Made by a program: the position numbers and the translations under genes. DNA of 64,000 nucleotides. Origin: Bin55 sp963667455 (GTDB lineage: Bacteria > Pseudomonadota > Gammaproteobacteria > Pseudomonadales > Azotimanducaceae). The stretch's first letter is position 1, and each line of letters begins with the position of its first letter. The stretch spans positions 186,001 to 250,000 of the forward strand of contig CAXXFR010000029.1 in assembly GCA_963667455.2 (NCBI GenBank), written 5' to 3'. Positions 19,420 to 28,036 of this stretch are shown here, in pieces. A model generated the notes under the pieces. It had not been told where the DNA came from and did no database searches. It saw only the letters and a list, made by a program, of their open reading frames with translations.

Positions 19420-19436
19420 GTCGCCAGTGTGGCGAC
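19420..19436 (+). terminator. small stem-loop just after RND pair 1
   Basis: GTCGCC-AGTGT-GGCGAC is a perfect six-pair hairpin starting four bases after the pump gene stop. There is no T-tract, so it is a weak intrinsic terminator at best, or an mRNA 3'-end stabiliser. Confidence 0.35.
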
Positions 19437-19610
19437 GACAGTCAACCCCTTTTCGATCTCTTGGATGGATTGAAAACCCAACCCATACCCGCGCATTCTT
19501 GGTGAAACGGGCTGAGCTCCTGACTTGATGCCGTGATTCTGGTCTTCGCCTGCTAACGGCTTCGCTCGCCAATCCGTGTGAGTCGGGGTGATCCAGTTGA
19601 AGCAATTGGC

Positions 19611-20417
19611 CTAGAGCGTATACCTAACTGAGAGTTCCAATCCGTGATTCTCGAGTTGCGCCTCCGTCTCTCCGAGGTCTAGAAGCAATGGCTGGCGGCT
19701 TCCATCGCGCCATATCACGCGACCTTCGCCACGACCAGTACGAACCTTACCGAAATCCGTGTAGCGCCATGCGAGTTCCAGTGTCGTGCTCGCTTGAAGT
19801 GACCATCCGACTCCAGCAGTCAGCATCCAGGTAAACTCCGTCCCCGTTCTACCCGGCACGACCGTCGTCGTCCTGGGGAACATCATGTGGGTCTCGTCAA
19901 TTTCGGTCCGAGTCGCTCCGATTCCTGCTCCAATGAACGGTATCAAGGGTCGTGTCTTAAGAAGCTTCAGTTGAGGAAGGTCAACATAGGTTCGAATCAT
20001 GCTGGTCACAGATGAAAGTTCTGCGCTCACCGACTGTTGACGACCCGACTCGAGGAAATTTGCTTCACCCTGAAATTCAAAGGCATTGCGAATCTCCAAT
20101 GCCAGCTCGACCCGAACAGACTCCGACACAACGTAGCCGATGCCCACACCCAGCATGCTCATGCCCTCAAACTCTCCGAGCGAGCGGTGGGGAGCCCCGT
20201 CGGTTCCCTCTCCGCAACCGTACAGCCCCTTGTTCGAGCAGTCCCGATCAGTGAATGTTGATTCGTCTGGTTGGTCAAACCCGATCTGAAACCGTACATA
20301 GTTCTCAGTCGCGGCTGCCGATGCGCTCCAAGTCAAGACACCCATAACTGTCAAGACAACGGATATTCGTTTGTTGATAAAGGAAGGAATTCCTGAGTTA
20401 TTCGTCTTCATTGTCAT
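19611..20417 (-). CDS. outer-membrane beta-barrel protein
   Basis: The 268-residue product has a signal peptide (INKRISVVLTVMGVLTWSASAAA) followed by alternating amphipathic strands: 'YVRFQIGFDQ', 'MSMLGVGIGYVVSESVRVEL', 'PLIPFIGAGIGATRTEI', 'FTWMLTAGVGWSLQASTTLE', 'LAWRYTDFGKV'. It ends in LELSVRYTL, a typical C-terminal beta-barrel strand. It resembles OmpA-type or porin-family opacity barrels of about eight strands. ATG 20417 is chosen because GGAGGG lies eight bases upstream; the longer ATG at 20462 has no such site. A pair of cysteines in the first loop (DCSNKGLYGC) could form a disulfide. Confidence 0.82.
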   Translation of the reverse strand: MTMKTNNSGIPSFINKRISVVLTVMGVLTWSASAAATENYVRFQIGFDQPDESTFTDRDCSNKGLYGCGEGTDGAPHRSLGEFEGMSMLGVGIGYVVSESVRVELALEIRNAFEFQGEANFLESGRQQSVSAELSSVTSMIRTYVDLPQLKLLKTRPLIPFIGAGIGATRTEIDETHMMFPRTTTVVPGRTGTEFTWMLTAGVGWSLQASTTLELAWRYTDFGKVRTGRGEGRVIWRDGSRQPLLLDLGETEAQLENHGLELSVRYTL

Positions 20418-20539
20418 GTTCAAAGCCCTCCATGGCATGTTGGTCGTACCGAGTCGTTCCACACACTACATTGTTGCTGACGTGCATTGGAACTCTCGAG
20501 TCGCTCTCTTACTGAACGATTCCAGCTTCGGATCACTGG

Positions 20540-20851
20540 TTAGCCCAGCTTTCCAGCGAACACCTCGTTTCGGTTGACGGTAACGCTCAGATGTCTTGTG
20601 TCGCAGTTGAAGCGAGCTTCGACAAACCGGTGGTTCTCCCAATCCAGCTCGATGTTGGTCCAGACGTAGAGCACTCGAGACTCTTCAGTTTCCGAGCGTT
20701 TGCGTAAGCATCCATCGAGATGGAGTTCCAGACTATCGCGATCCGTAATGCGCAACTCGAACTCCTTATGTTCCAAGTCGAAACGAAGAACGTGGATAGC
20801 TTCCCCGTCTGTCTCGATTTTGCGGTGCTCGGCCATCGACTCGTCTTGCAT
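20540..20851 (-). CDS. small hypothetical protein
   Basis: The 103-residue protein is charged and soluble, with alternating strand-like stretches (AIHVLRFDLEHKEFELRITD; HLSVTVNRNEVFAGKLG). I recognise no family. ATG 20851 and ATG 20836 are both possible; neither has a strong ribosome site. It precedes the beta-barrel gene on the same strand by about 120 bases. Confidence 0.5.
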   Translation of the reverse strand: MQDESMAEHRKIETDGEAIHVLRFDLEHKEFELRITDRDSLELHLDGCLRKRSETEESRVLYVWTNIELDWENHRFVEARFNCDTRHLSVTVNRNEVFAGKLG

Positions 20852-20981
20852 AGCTAAGAACGTTTATGATTTTGCTTGCTGACTGCAACTGAGAGTGTGC
20901 TGTTGCGCACCGATTCTACGAGAACCACTCTGGTTAAATCAGCTTTGCAGCGACGAGCGATGGCGAGGTAGGGAAGTTGCA

Positions 20982-21246
20982 ATGAAATCTCACTTCCAAG
21001 AAGTGCAAAGCCGACGCAAGTACAGGTTGCTCTTTACCCTGTCATTTTTTTCTTGTGTTTACGTTCTGGTGGTTGAGTACTCCAGAACTGGTATTTCGGA
21101 TGGCCAATTTCACTATTGCAGTTTTGTTGCCCGTGCTAGCTGTCTACGTGAGTCTCAAGCATGATCGAGAATTGATTGACGCAAGGTCCAGTGCGGAACG
21201 GAATCTCCTGTCTGACGGAGAGTCAGCGAGTCCACGCAAGAGCTGA
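20982..21246 (+). CDS. small two-helix membrane protein, frame broken at a T7 run
   Basis: ATG 20982 (AGG upstream) opens 'MKSHFQEVQSRRKYRLLFTL', which leaves the membrane pattern after the seven-T run at 21045-21051. Removing one T joins it to the +1 frame, giving an 87-residue protein with helices at 'LSFFLVFTFWWLSTPELVF' and 'FTIAVLLPVLAVYVSLKH' and a charged tail (ELIDARSSAERNLLSDGE). The repaired length is a multiple of three. No family is recognised. It may be a sequence error or a phase-variable homopolymer. Confidence 0.55.
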
Positions 21247-21374
21247 ACAAGGGCAAGCTCAGTCTTCCTACCATGTCGAGACCGGTGTGTTTCGTCAGTC
21301 TAAATTGTTTCGCTAAAATCCGATGAGTCGGGTTCCGACACACTTGCAACGCCAATTAGTACGGGGCAGATTCG

Positions 21375-22241
21375 TTGAAACAGGCCAGTTCGTTTGATCG
21401 CAAACTCGAGGATGTCGGCAACATTCTGAACCTCGAACACTTCAATTTCACCGTTCCGGATCAGGAGCTCGCTGCCCTTTTCTATGTGTCTGGACTGGGA
21501 TTTACCCGTGATCCCTACATGGACTTCGCAACCTTCAACATGTGGATCAACGCCGGCGAACAGCAATTTCACCTGCCCAAGAACAACGCTCAGGTCTTCC
21601 GAGGGTTCATCTCGCTGGTCATTCCCAACCACGACGACTTGAAACGGAGACTGAACTTCATTGCTCGTTTCATGGACGGAACGAAGTTCTCTTGGGAAGA
21701 ACAGACGAAATACATTCAGGTCTACTGCCCTTGGGGCAACGACTTCCGTGTGTATGAACCTCAGAGCGCAGACGGCATGGATCTGGGAATCTCATCGGGC
21801 GAAATGCTGGTTGCAAGAGGTTCTGCTGACGGGATCGTGAGGTTCTACAACCAAGTATTCGACACACCGGCTGAGGTTGGCGAAGAAAACGGCGCGAAGT
21901 GTGCTCGAGTAACCATGGGCTACAACCAAACGCTGGTGTTTCGCGAGACCGAGAGTGAGATCGCCGACTACGACGGACATCACATCGCCATCTATATCGC
22001 CAACTTTTCCGGACCACACAGTAGACTGCAGGAATACGATGCAATCTCGGAAGAATCCGATCAGCACCAGTATCGATTTCAAATCATTTTCGATCCGGAG
22101 GATGGCAGAGAGCTGGCTGAACTCGAGCATGAAGTACGCAGTCTTCACCATCCAATGAAGCGTCGGGTGCTGGTGAACCGCAATGCGGCTCAACGATTCG
22201 GAGCATACCGAGCAGGTCGAGACGCCTTCACCCCCACGTGA
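21375..22241 (+). CDS. two-domain VOC (glyoxalase/dioxygenase fold) protein
   Basis: The 288-residue protein has two vicinal-oxygen-chelate modules. The first runs from 'LNLEHFNFTVPDQELAALFY' to 'VYCPWGNDFRVYEP', with the His and Glu positions of a metal site; the second has 'GIVRFYNQVFDTPAEVGEE' and 'DGHHIAIYIANF'. This family covers glyoxalases, extradiol dioxygenases and resistance proteins; the reaction is not readable. The start is TTG 21375, with no earlier ATG in frame. The stop overlaps the next gene's GTG (GTGA), so it is the first gene of a tightly coupled operon with a MoxR-type ATPase and a vWA protein, and it may be their client. Confidence 0.8.
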   Translation: MKQASSFDRKLEDVGNILNLEHFNFTVPDQELAALFYVSGLGFTRDPYMDFATFNMWINAGEQQFHLPKNNAQVFRGFISLVIPNHDDLKRRLNFIARFMDGTKFSWEEQTKYIQVYCPWGNDFRVYEPQSADGMDLGISSGEMLVARGSADGIVRFYNQVFDTPAEVGEENGAKCARVTMGYNQTLVFRETESEIADYDGHHIAIYIANFSGPHSRLQEYDAISEESDQHQYRFQIIFDPEDGRELAELEHEVRSLHHPMKRRVLVNRNAAQRFGAYRAGRDAFTPT

Positions 22242-23059
22242 CGAACACAAACGGTTCCGAGCCGTTTTACCTGGCTCTTGACAACGAGCTGGAAGTCTTT
22301 AGCGCCGCATACGAGAGTCGATTACCCGTTCTTCTCAAGGGTCCCACCGGATGTGGAAAGACTCGATTCGTCGAACACATGGCGTGGCGTATCAACAATC
22401 AACGTTCCAACCCGATGTCTGCAAAGGACTCACTGGTCACAATCTCGTGTCATGAAGATCTCACGGCGACGGATCTGGTTGGACGCTACCTGCTCGACCA
22501 CGACTCAACCTTTTGGCAGGATGGCCCCCTAACGCGAGCCGTTCGCAACGGCGCCATCTGCTACCTCGATGAAATCGTCGAAGCAAGAAAGGACACGACA
22601 GTACTCATACATTCCTTGACGGACCATCGTCGACTGCTGTCGATCGACAAGACGGGCGAAGTGCTCGAGGCGCACGAACGATTCTTGCTGGTTATTTCCT
22701 ACAACCCCGGCTATCAGAGCATTCTCAAGGATCTCAAGCCCAGCACTCGGCAACGATTTGTAAGCCTGGTGTTCGACTACCCCGATCCCGAGCAGGAAGC
22801 GATCATCATTCGCAAAGAGTGTGGGATTGATCAGGAGTCTGCGGATCAACTTGCGAAGTTTGGTCAAAAAGTGCGCAACCTTCGAGATCACGGCTTCGAG
22901 GAAGGAGTCAGCACTCGACTGTTGATCTACGCCGGAGAGCTCATTCGCAACGAGATTCCCGCACGATCTGCGATCGAGACCGCAGTTGTTCAATCACTAA
23001 CCGACGATCCAGAAATCGGTTCAGCCCTCAGGTCGATTGCTGACGTAGTGTTCCCGTGA
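22238..23059 (+). CDS. MoxR-family AAA+ ATPase, CbbQ/NorQ-like
   Basis: The 273-residue AAA+ ATPase has Walker A 'GPTGCGKT' at 35-42, Walker B 'AICYLDEIVEARKD' around 106-119, and sensor sequence 'FLLVISYNPGYQS'. This pattern (LLKGPTGCGKTRFVEHMAW; SYNPGY) is that of CbbQ/NirQ/NorQ proteins. These work with a vWA partner to remodel or insert metal into enzymes such as Rubisco or NO reductase. The partner is the next gene, with a four-base overlap. No Rubisco, nitric-oxide reductase or methanol dehydrogenase gene is nearby. The start is GTG 22238. Confidence 0.9.
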   Translation: MTNTNGSEPFYLALDNELEVFSAAYESRLPVLLKGPTGCGKTRFVEHMAWRINNQRSNPMSAKDSLVTISCHEDLTATDLVGRYLLDHDSTFWQDGPLTRAVRNGAICYLDEIVEARKDTTVLIHSLTDHRRLLSIDKTGEVLEAHERFLLVISYNPGYQSILKDLKPSTRQRFVSLVFDYPDPEQEAIIIRKECGIDQESADQLAKFGQKVRNLRDHGFEEGVSTRLLIYAGELIRNEIPARSAIETAVVQSLTDDPEIGSALRSIADVVFP

Positions 23060-25077
23060 CCCAACTCGCTGAAATCGAGTCTAGGCTGCGTATCTTCTGC
23101 CAGGGCATCAGCGGACATCCCTATCAGATTCACACAATTGAGGCGTTGACCGAGCCTTTTCTACACAATCCCAATCGGATTCCGCTCGTCAGCACGTTCA
23201 ACATCTATCTGCCGCAGAGCATCGAATTCTCCGCTGACGACTCTGCCCATCGCCGAAACTACCACCTCATTGCCCTGCAACAGATGGGCTATCGAGAATT
23301 TGGTACCTACCGCTTTAACATCCGCGAAGCGAGGCAACGGACTCCGTGGCTAAATGCCATTCCTCTACCTCCGAGTCACCGTGAATCGGATCTTGAGGTG
23401 TTCTATCGACACTTCGACTGTCCAACACTTGCTCGAAGACTGTTTCATCTAATCGAGTCCGAACGTGTCGAGAGACTGCTGCTCGAGTCCTACCCGGGAG
23501 CCAGACGCTATCGAGAGGAGTGTCAACCACACATCAATTCAATCCACGAAGCGAAAAGGATCAATCCATTGGACGATGAGCTACTCAGTCTCTCAAGAGT
23601 GCTCCGCTCGGTGCCGGGAAGCGATTCCAAGTTGGTTGAACTGGTTCAGCCCGTTTTTGCAAGAACAGCAACTATTCTCGATTCGGCCCACGCAGTGATC
23701 GCGTGCTATCGGGCACTTCGCCACCTCGTCAAGGACGGCGAAAGCACATCATCCTTGGAATCAAGTCTCGAAGATGAGACGGTCTCACTTGAGACACTGC
23801 AACGGCAAGCCCACATCGAAGAAGTGAAGGAGCAACTCGAGTCCGTGGATACCGACATGGCAGCGTTGAGTCTGCTGTTCGACTCGGAAGAAGGCATCGA
23901 GTCAGACGATTCGAACGATGCAATGGCAGCGGCCGTCGCTGAACGCGAAGCATTGAACAGCAAACGGGAACTTCTCCAACGACAGCTAGACATCGAGCAG
24001 TCGTCAGTTGGCATTGCCCCGCAGAGTGGATCGAAAAACCGAACAAGTTTTCGCTACGACGAGTGGGATTTTCACAACAAAACCTGGTTGCGAAACTGGT
24101 GCCTGCTTCACGAAATCGAGCTGGAAGATTGCGAGCAGACTGATACCGAACTACTGCTGAATGCGGTTCGACCCCATGTCAGGTCAGTTCGAAGGATGTT
24201 CGAGCAAGTCCGTCCGACCGGAATGAAACGAGTCAAGAAGCAGTTTGAAGGCGACGAATTGGATCCAACCGCGGCAGTCGATCTTCGCATTGATCGGCGA
24301 TCAGGTTCATCGCTGGATGAAAGGGTCTTCACCCGAAGAGACCGCCTGCATCGCGATGTAGCAACCGTGCTCCTTGTGGATCTTTCCGCATCGACGGACA
24401 GCCCCATTCAAGACGAGAACAAGGTCAGTCAGCAAATTGAAACAGGGGGCACAAAACCCCAGGACCTTCGTGATCCTTACTTCGACGACGACTACCTGAA
24501 TGGCACTCTCGAATTTAAGCCTTTGAACATCGGAGACGATAGAGAACGACGAGTAATCGATGTACAACGTGAAGCAATTCTCCTGCTGGCGATGGCACTC
24601 GAAACCATCCACGATATGTACGCCGTCTACGGGTTTTCGGGCTATGGGAAGGACAACGTCGAGCTGTTCGTCGCCAAAGACTTCAATCAGTCACTCACGG
24701 AACGTCGCGTTGCAGCCATAGCAGCCATGGATCCCAAGCGATCTACTCGAATGGGACCAGCCGTCCGCCACGCAATCCATCGACTTGCCTCGACTGGTTC
24801 GGCGATGAAGGTACTTCTCATTGTGAGCGACGGCTTTCCGCAAGATTGCGACTACGGGCCGGATCGGACTGACCACGAATACGGTGTGCAGGACACGGCC
24901 AAAGCATTGCAGGAAGCCGATCAAAAGGGAATTCAGAGCTTTTGCGTGACCGTGGACCACGCCGGTCACGACTACCTGAGACGAATGTGTAGACCTGACC
25001 GCTATTTGGTCATTGACGAAGTCGACTCCTTGCCGAATGCACTACAGGGCGTTTATCGACGCTTGACGTTTAGATAG
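23056..25077 (+). CDS. vWA-domain protein, CbbO/NorD-like
   Basis: The 673-residue protein has a large N-terminal helical region, an acidic coiled-coil stretch (about 235-320) and a C-terminal von Willebrand A domain. The MIDAS motif is 'LLVDLSASTDS' beginning at D442, with 'LIVSDGFPQDCDYGPDRTDH' and 'GIQSFCVTVDHAGHDYL' downstream. It is the usual adaptor for CbbQ/NorQ-type ATPases, recruiting the client enzyme. The start is GTG 23056. Its last 78 bases of tail coding sequence reappear, 88 percent identical, at 35154-35231 on the far side of the island. Confidence 0.88.
   Translation: MTQLAEIESRLRIFCQGISGHPYQIHTIEALTEPFLHNPNRIPLVSTFNIYLPQSIEFSADDSAHRRNYHLIALQQMGYREFGTYRFNIREARQRTPWLNAIPLPPSHRESDLEVFYRHFDCPTLARRLFHLIESERVERLLLESYPGARRYREECQPHINSIHEAKRINPLDDELLSLSRVLRSVPGSDSKLVELVQPVFARTATILDSAHAVIACYRALRHLVKDGESTSSLESSLEDETVSLETLQRQAHIEEVKEQLESVDTDMAALSLLFDSEEGIESDDSNDAMAAAVAEREALNSKRELLQRQLDIEQSSVGIAPQSGSKNRTSFRYDEWDFHNKTWLRNWCLLHEIELEDCEQTDTELLLNAVRPHVRSVRRMFEQVRPTGMKRVKKQFEGDELDPTAAVDLRIDRRSGSSLDERVFTRRDRLHRDVATVLLVDLSASTDSPIQDENKVSQQIETGGTKPQDLRDPYFDDDYLNGTLEFKPLNIGDDRERRVIDVQREAILLLAMALETIHDMYAVYGFSGYGKDNVELFVAKDFNQSLTERRVAAIAAMDPKRSTRMGPAVRHAIHRLASTGSAMKVLLIVSDGFPQDCDYGPDRTDHEYGVQDTAKALQEADQKGIQSFCVTVDHAGHDYLRRMCRPDRYLVIDEVDSLPNALQGVYRRLTFR
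24994..25071 (+). repeat. left copy of island-flanking direct repeat (vWA gene 3' end)
   Basis: This 78-nt segment encodes PDRYLVIDEVDSLPNALQ and the following VYRRLTF. Its partner at 35154-35231 has nine mismatches, mostly synonymous. Because the differences respect codons, the two copies look like diverged homologues rather than a fresh target-site duplication. Confidence 0.85.
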
Positions 25078-25203
25078 TGTAAGTCCCATAATTGTTGAGG
25101 TGCAAGCATACAGACTTGGTAACGATTCGATTAAGTCAGCAACACAATGCCATTTCGAAGCAATCACATCGCCAGCTGTGAGGAATGTAATGCAGTACTT
25201 CCA

Positions 25204-26097
25204 TTAGTTTCTCAAGGTGTGTTCCGTACCCACAAATCGTCCTGGCACCAATGACGGTCGATAACCCACACCCCTTGGGCCTAAGTGTGCATTCTGCCCA
25301 AACCGACTAAGCCAACGCATTAACAAGAACACATCGTCGTCAGACATGCCATCAAATTGTGCAGACACCGTGTGCGCTAACATTTGCCGCAATTCATCCA
25401 AGTCCATAGGCTTGAGTCTATTTTCAAACTCGTTGTGTACAAACCGAAAAACCGTCTGACTTCGCAGAGTGGCCAAAATCACGCCAGGAGAAGACTCGCT
25501 TGCGATTAGTCCAAGTGCTCTACTGTCAATTCTGGACTCATCGTTATGTGACACTTCACCTCGCATCGCACGTATGAAGTGATCTGGTTCAGACTGAGGT
25601 GTCCAGACCATTAACTTGACATTCGAATCCATCAATTGATAACCATGATCTGAAATCAAGACATCATTTCCAAACGGCGGGGCTAATCCTGAGTTGGATT
25701 GCACTGTTTCAAGCAAATTGCTAATCTCTCTGACATCCGTACCAACTTCAACCAACACTTCTAAATTTCCCTGATCACCGCCCTGTAGACCATTCCATGT
25801 CGCATTCGCTGAGCCAACCAGCGCAATGTCATCTGCGATGTAGACCTTCGCATGAAGTCGTGGGCAGGAGAATAACGGGACTCCATGACGAGCTGAAACG
25901 TCCCACGCTTTCCACTCCGAAGCACCCGAAGCAATGTTCTCAATAGTCCAGTTGGCGAAAACCACCCGAGAAACACCTGCTGGCCCCGCAGAAAGCAGAG
26001 TATCTAAGGTCTCCGATCCTATGTAAGCGGAAATTACAATAATTCTATATTGAGCCGTTGCAAATAGATCACAAATTCTTGACAGCTCGATATTCAA
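25204..26097 (-). CDS. phospholipase D-like nuclease domain protein
   Basis: The 297-residue protein carries one HKD motif: H82, K84 and D89 in 'RLHAKVYIADDIALVGSANA', with S96 and N98 in the expected GSANAT follow-on. Single-HKD proteins usually dimerise to form a nuclease active site, as in BfiI-type and DISARM-associated PLD proteins. The C-terminal half (MDLDELRQML; 'FLLMRWLSRFGQNAH') is unassigned. Its ATG overlaps the GHKL gene stop (ATGA), making it the last gene of the operon and a likely effector nuclease. Cleavage and its target are inferred. Confidence 0.8.
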   Translation of the reverse strand: MNIELSRICDLFATAQYRIIVISAYIGSETLDTLLSAGPAGVSRVVFANWTIENIASGASEWKAWDVSARHGVPLFSCPRLHAKVYIADDIALVGSANATWNGLQGGDQGNLEVLVEVGTDVREISNLLETVQSNSGLAPPFGNDVLISDHGYQLMDSNVKLMVWTPQSEPDHFIRAMRGEVSHNDESRIDSRALGLIASESSPGVILATLRSQTVFRFVHNEFENRLKPMDLDELRQMLAHTVSAQFDGMSDDDVFLLMRWLSRFGQNAHLGPRGVGYRPSLVPGRFVGTEHTLRN

Positions 26098-28025
26098 TCT
26101 TCTCGATCCCGATACATATAGGATGCCTTCTTACTCCAACTGAGCAACGTTCGTTCAAGTTGCTCTGCCTCATTTACGTCGTATTCCTCGGCCTCTGCCT
26201 GAACCCGAGCGTACGAAGCAACCAGACTCCGTATAACCCTTAATGCATCCTGCATTGTTGCAGGAGGCTTATCTTCGCCATCCGCAAATTCAGAATTAGC
26301 CCATAAGAGATTACTAAGGACATCACTAAGGGGATGCTTTTCGTGAAAGTGCACCACCATGTGCCCGATACCCACCGAGTGGTGAAACATTCGAGTTGGA
26401 GGTGCAAGGGGATCACGCACGTAATCTATGTTAAGATCATTCCTAATCACGTCTTCAGGTCTGACCTCTTTTGCCGGTTTATCTCCGGACATGGAATTGC
26501 CGTAGACTTGAGCAGTTCCTTCCTCGTCCTCAGACGGTGAATGCCTATCTGCCTCAATTTCTCTATCTCCTTCCAATACCTTGTCACCATCAACCCTCAA
26601 TTCGCTGATCGGTGCGTAAGTAGGATCCAAAGAGTTTGCTGACCGTGCCTTGTCCACTCTAACGCCAGAACGTTGTTTCTGCACGAATCGTTGCATCTCA
26701 CCAAGTCTCTGCTTGATATGCAGAGCTATCCCGAGTCGAGCCAGGTACTCCCAATCATCTATGTGTGCATCATTTCTGACGGCTTTCATCTCGTTCTTGA
26801 TATCATCAACGGATTTGGATGCGAATTCGGAGAGACTGCGAACCTGTTGCTTGTCATTAGAAATTCCCACAACATCGTCCAACGAAGGATCAAAGTCAAT
26901 ACAAACAGAAACCCATCGATCAACCGTTCTTGAGGTCCTAAGCCATCCATCGTCTAATGCGATTTCCCTACTAGACCTCAAAATCGAAACTCCTTGTAGT
27001 TCTCGCGCCAATTTGCCATATGGTGCATCACCGGGATCATCCCATTGACGCTTTAACTCTTCATCTGTAAGAACCTCCTTACTACGACACGATGCCAACA
27101 ATACATACTTGCCAACTTCTTGCCCATTGGGATCATGAACTACCCTTGTCTCACCCACATACTTGCCTTCAGAATTCTCTCCTAAATCGCCTTTATGTCC
27201 AGTAAAAGGCAGAAAGAGTGTCTTTTTTCCAACAAACCCATAATTCTTGAGTTCGGTAGCGTCCCAGTTATGAAGAAAGGATGGATCTATAGCTCGGGCT
27301 TGCTTCGAACCTTCGGTCTGTTGAGTCGATAAATTATATACTATTACGTTAATTGACATCAGCTTGAGCCTGATATACTCTCGATGAATTCGTCCGCAAA
27401 GTCTGAGCAAATTTTCTTGTAGAGTCTTGCTGCGCTTCCAACTGGGATTCAAGCCTCGCCAAATAACTAAAGTTCCACTGCGCATTTGGGATATGTGCCT
27501 TGACATACCCACAAAGGCATCATTTGTCCACTCTGGCAAGGACTCGTGCGTCACATCTGGAATTCGATTCTGCTGGGCACTCTCGTCGTCTTCGTTGGAT
27601 GTCAAACGCACAGATGGAATATTCTCTCCCCTCATTGGTTGCGACTCTTGCCACGACATTACTTCTACATCTGTACACTGACTAAACGACGCTGAGAGCA
27701 AGCCAACGCCAAATTTTCCGAGTCTCTTCCTTGAAGCATATCCTCCCAATCGACGCTCCTTAGTCTGATCTGCTTCCTGGCCGTAACCGTATTGGAGGCA
27801 GATGGCAAGACGATCTTCGTCCATACCTACGCCATTGTCCAATGCGGCTATCATTATTGGAGTGGGGTTATTCTCCTCAACGAAGATTACTACGCCACAG
27901 TCTTCGGCATCAGCGTCTGCACTGTTGTCGATCAGTTCAGCCACAGCGTGTGCAGTGTTCTTGTAAGGCCCATTCTTAAACGCTGGTAAAGCGAACACGG
28001 ATGGGAAAATATAGTGTTGAGGCAT
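26094..28025 (-). CDS. GHKL (HSP90-like) ATPase of the island
   Basis: The 643-residue protein has an N-terminal Bergerat fold: N-box 'AELIDNSADADA' (E30, N34), G1 box 'DNGVGM' at 63-68, and G2 'GKFGVGLLSAS' at about 103-113. This is the MutL/Hsp90/Morc-like arrangement, seen in several defence loci together with helicases or nucleases. The C-terminal ~300 residues (charged, then 'FHHSVGIGHMVVHFHEKHPL') are unassigned. ATG 28025 is preferred to 28088, which lies inside the helicase gene; AGGA lies about nine bases upstream of 28025. The gap from the helicase stop is 11 bases. Confidence 0.84.
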   Translation of the reverse strand: MPQHYIFPSVFALPAFKNGPYKNTAHAVAELIDNSADADAEDCGVVIFVEENNPTPIMIAALDNGVGMDEDRLAICLQYGYGQEADQTKERRLGGYASRKRLGKFGVGLLSASFSQCTDVEVMSWQESQPMRGENIPSVRLTSNEDDESAQQNRIPDVTHESLPEWTNDAFVGMSRHISQMRSGTLVIWRGLNPSWKRSKTLQENLLRLCGRIHREYIRLKLMSINVIVYNLSTQQTEGSKQARAIDPSFLHNWDATELKNYGFVGKKTLFLPFTGHKGDLGENSEGKYVGETRVVHDPNGQEVGKYVLLASCRSKEVLTDEELKRQWDDPGDAPYGKLARELQGVSILRSSREIALDDGWLRTSRTVDRWVSVCIDFDPSLDDVVGISNDKQQVRSLSEFASKSVDDIKNEMKAVRNDAHIDDWEYLARLGIALHIKQRLGEMQRFVQKQRSGVRVDKARSANSLDPTYAPISELRVDGDKVLEGDREIEADRHSPSEDEEGTAQVYGNSMSGDKPAKEVRPEDVIRNDLNIDYVRDPLAPPTRMFHHSVGIGHMVVHFHEKHPLSDVLSNLLWANSEFADGEDKPPATMQDALRVIRSLVASYARVQAEAEEYDVNEAEQLERTLLSWSKKASYMYRDRED

Positions 28026-28036
28026 TTGATTACATC

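Noticed and set aside
19417..19605. 62-codon minus-strand frame between RND pair 1 and the beta-barrel gene
   Set aside because: No ribosome site, no family and basic low-information composition.
22238..25077. Rubisco-activation cbbQ/cbbO operon
   Set aside because: The ATPase and vWA proteins are of that type, but no Rubisco or other Calvin-cycle gene is in the window, so the symbols were not used.
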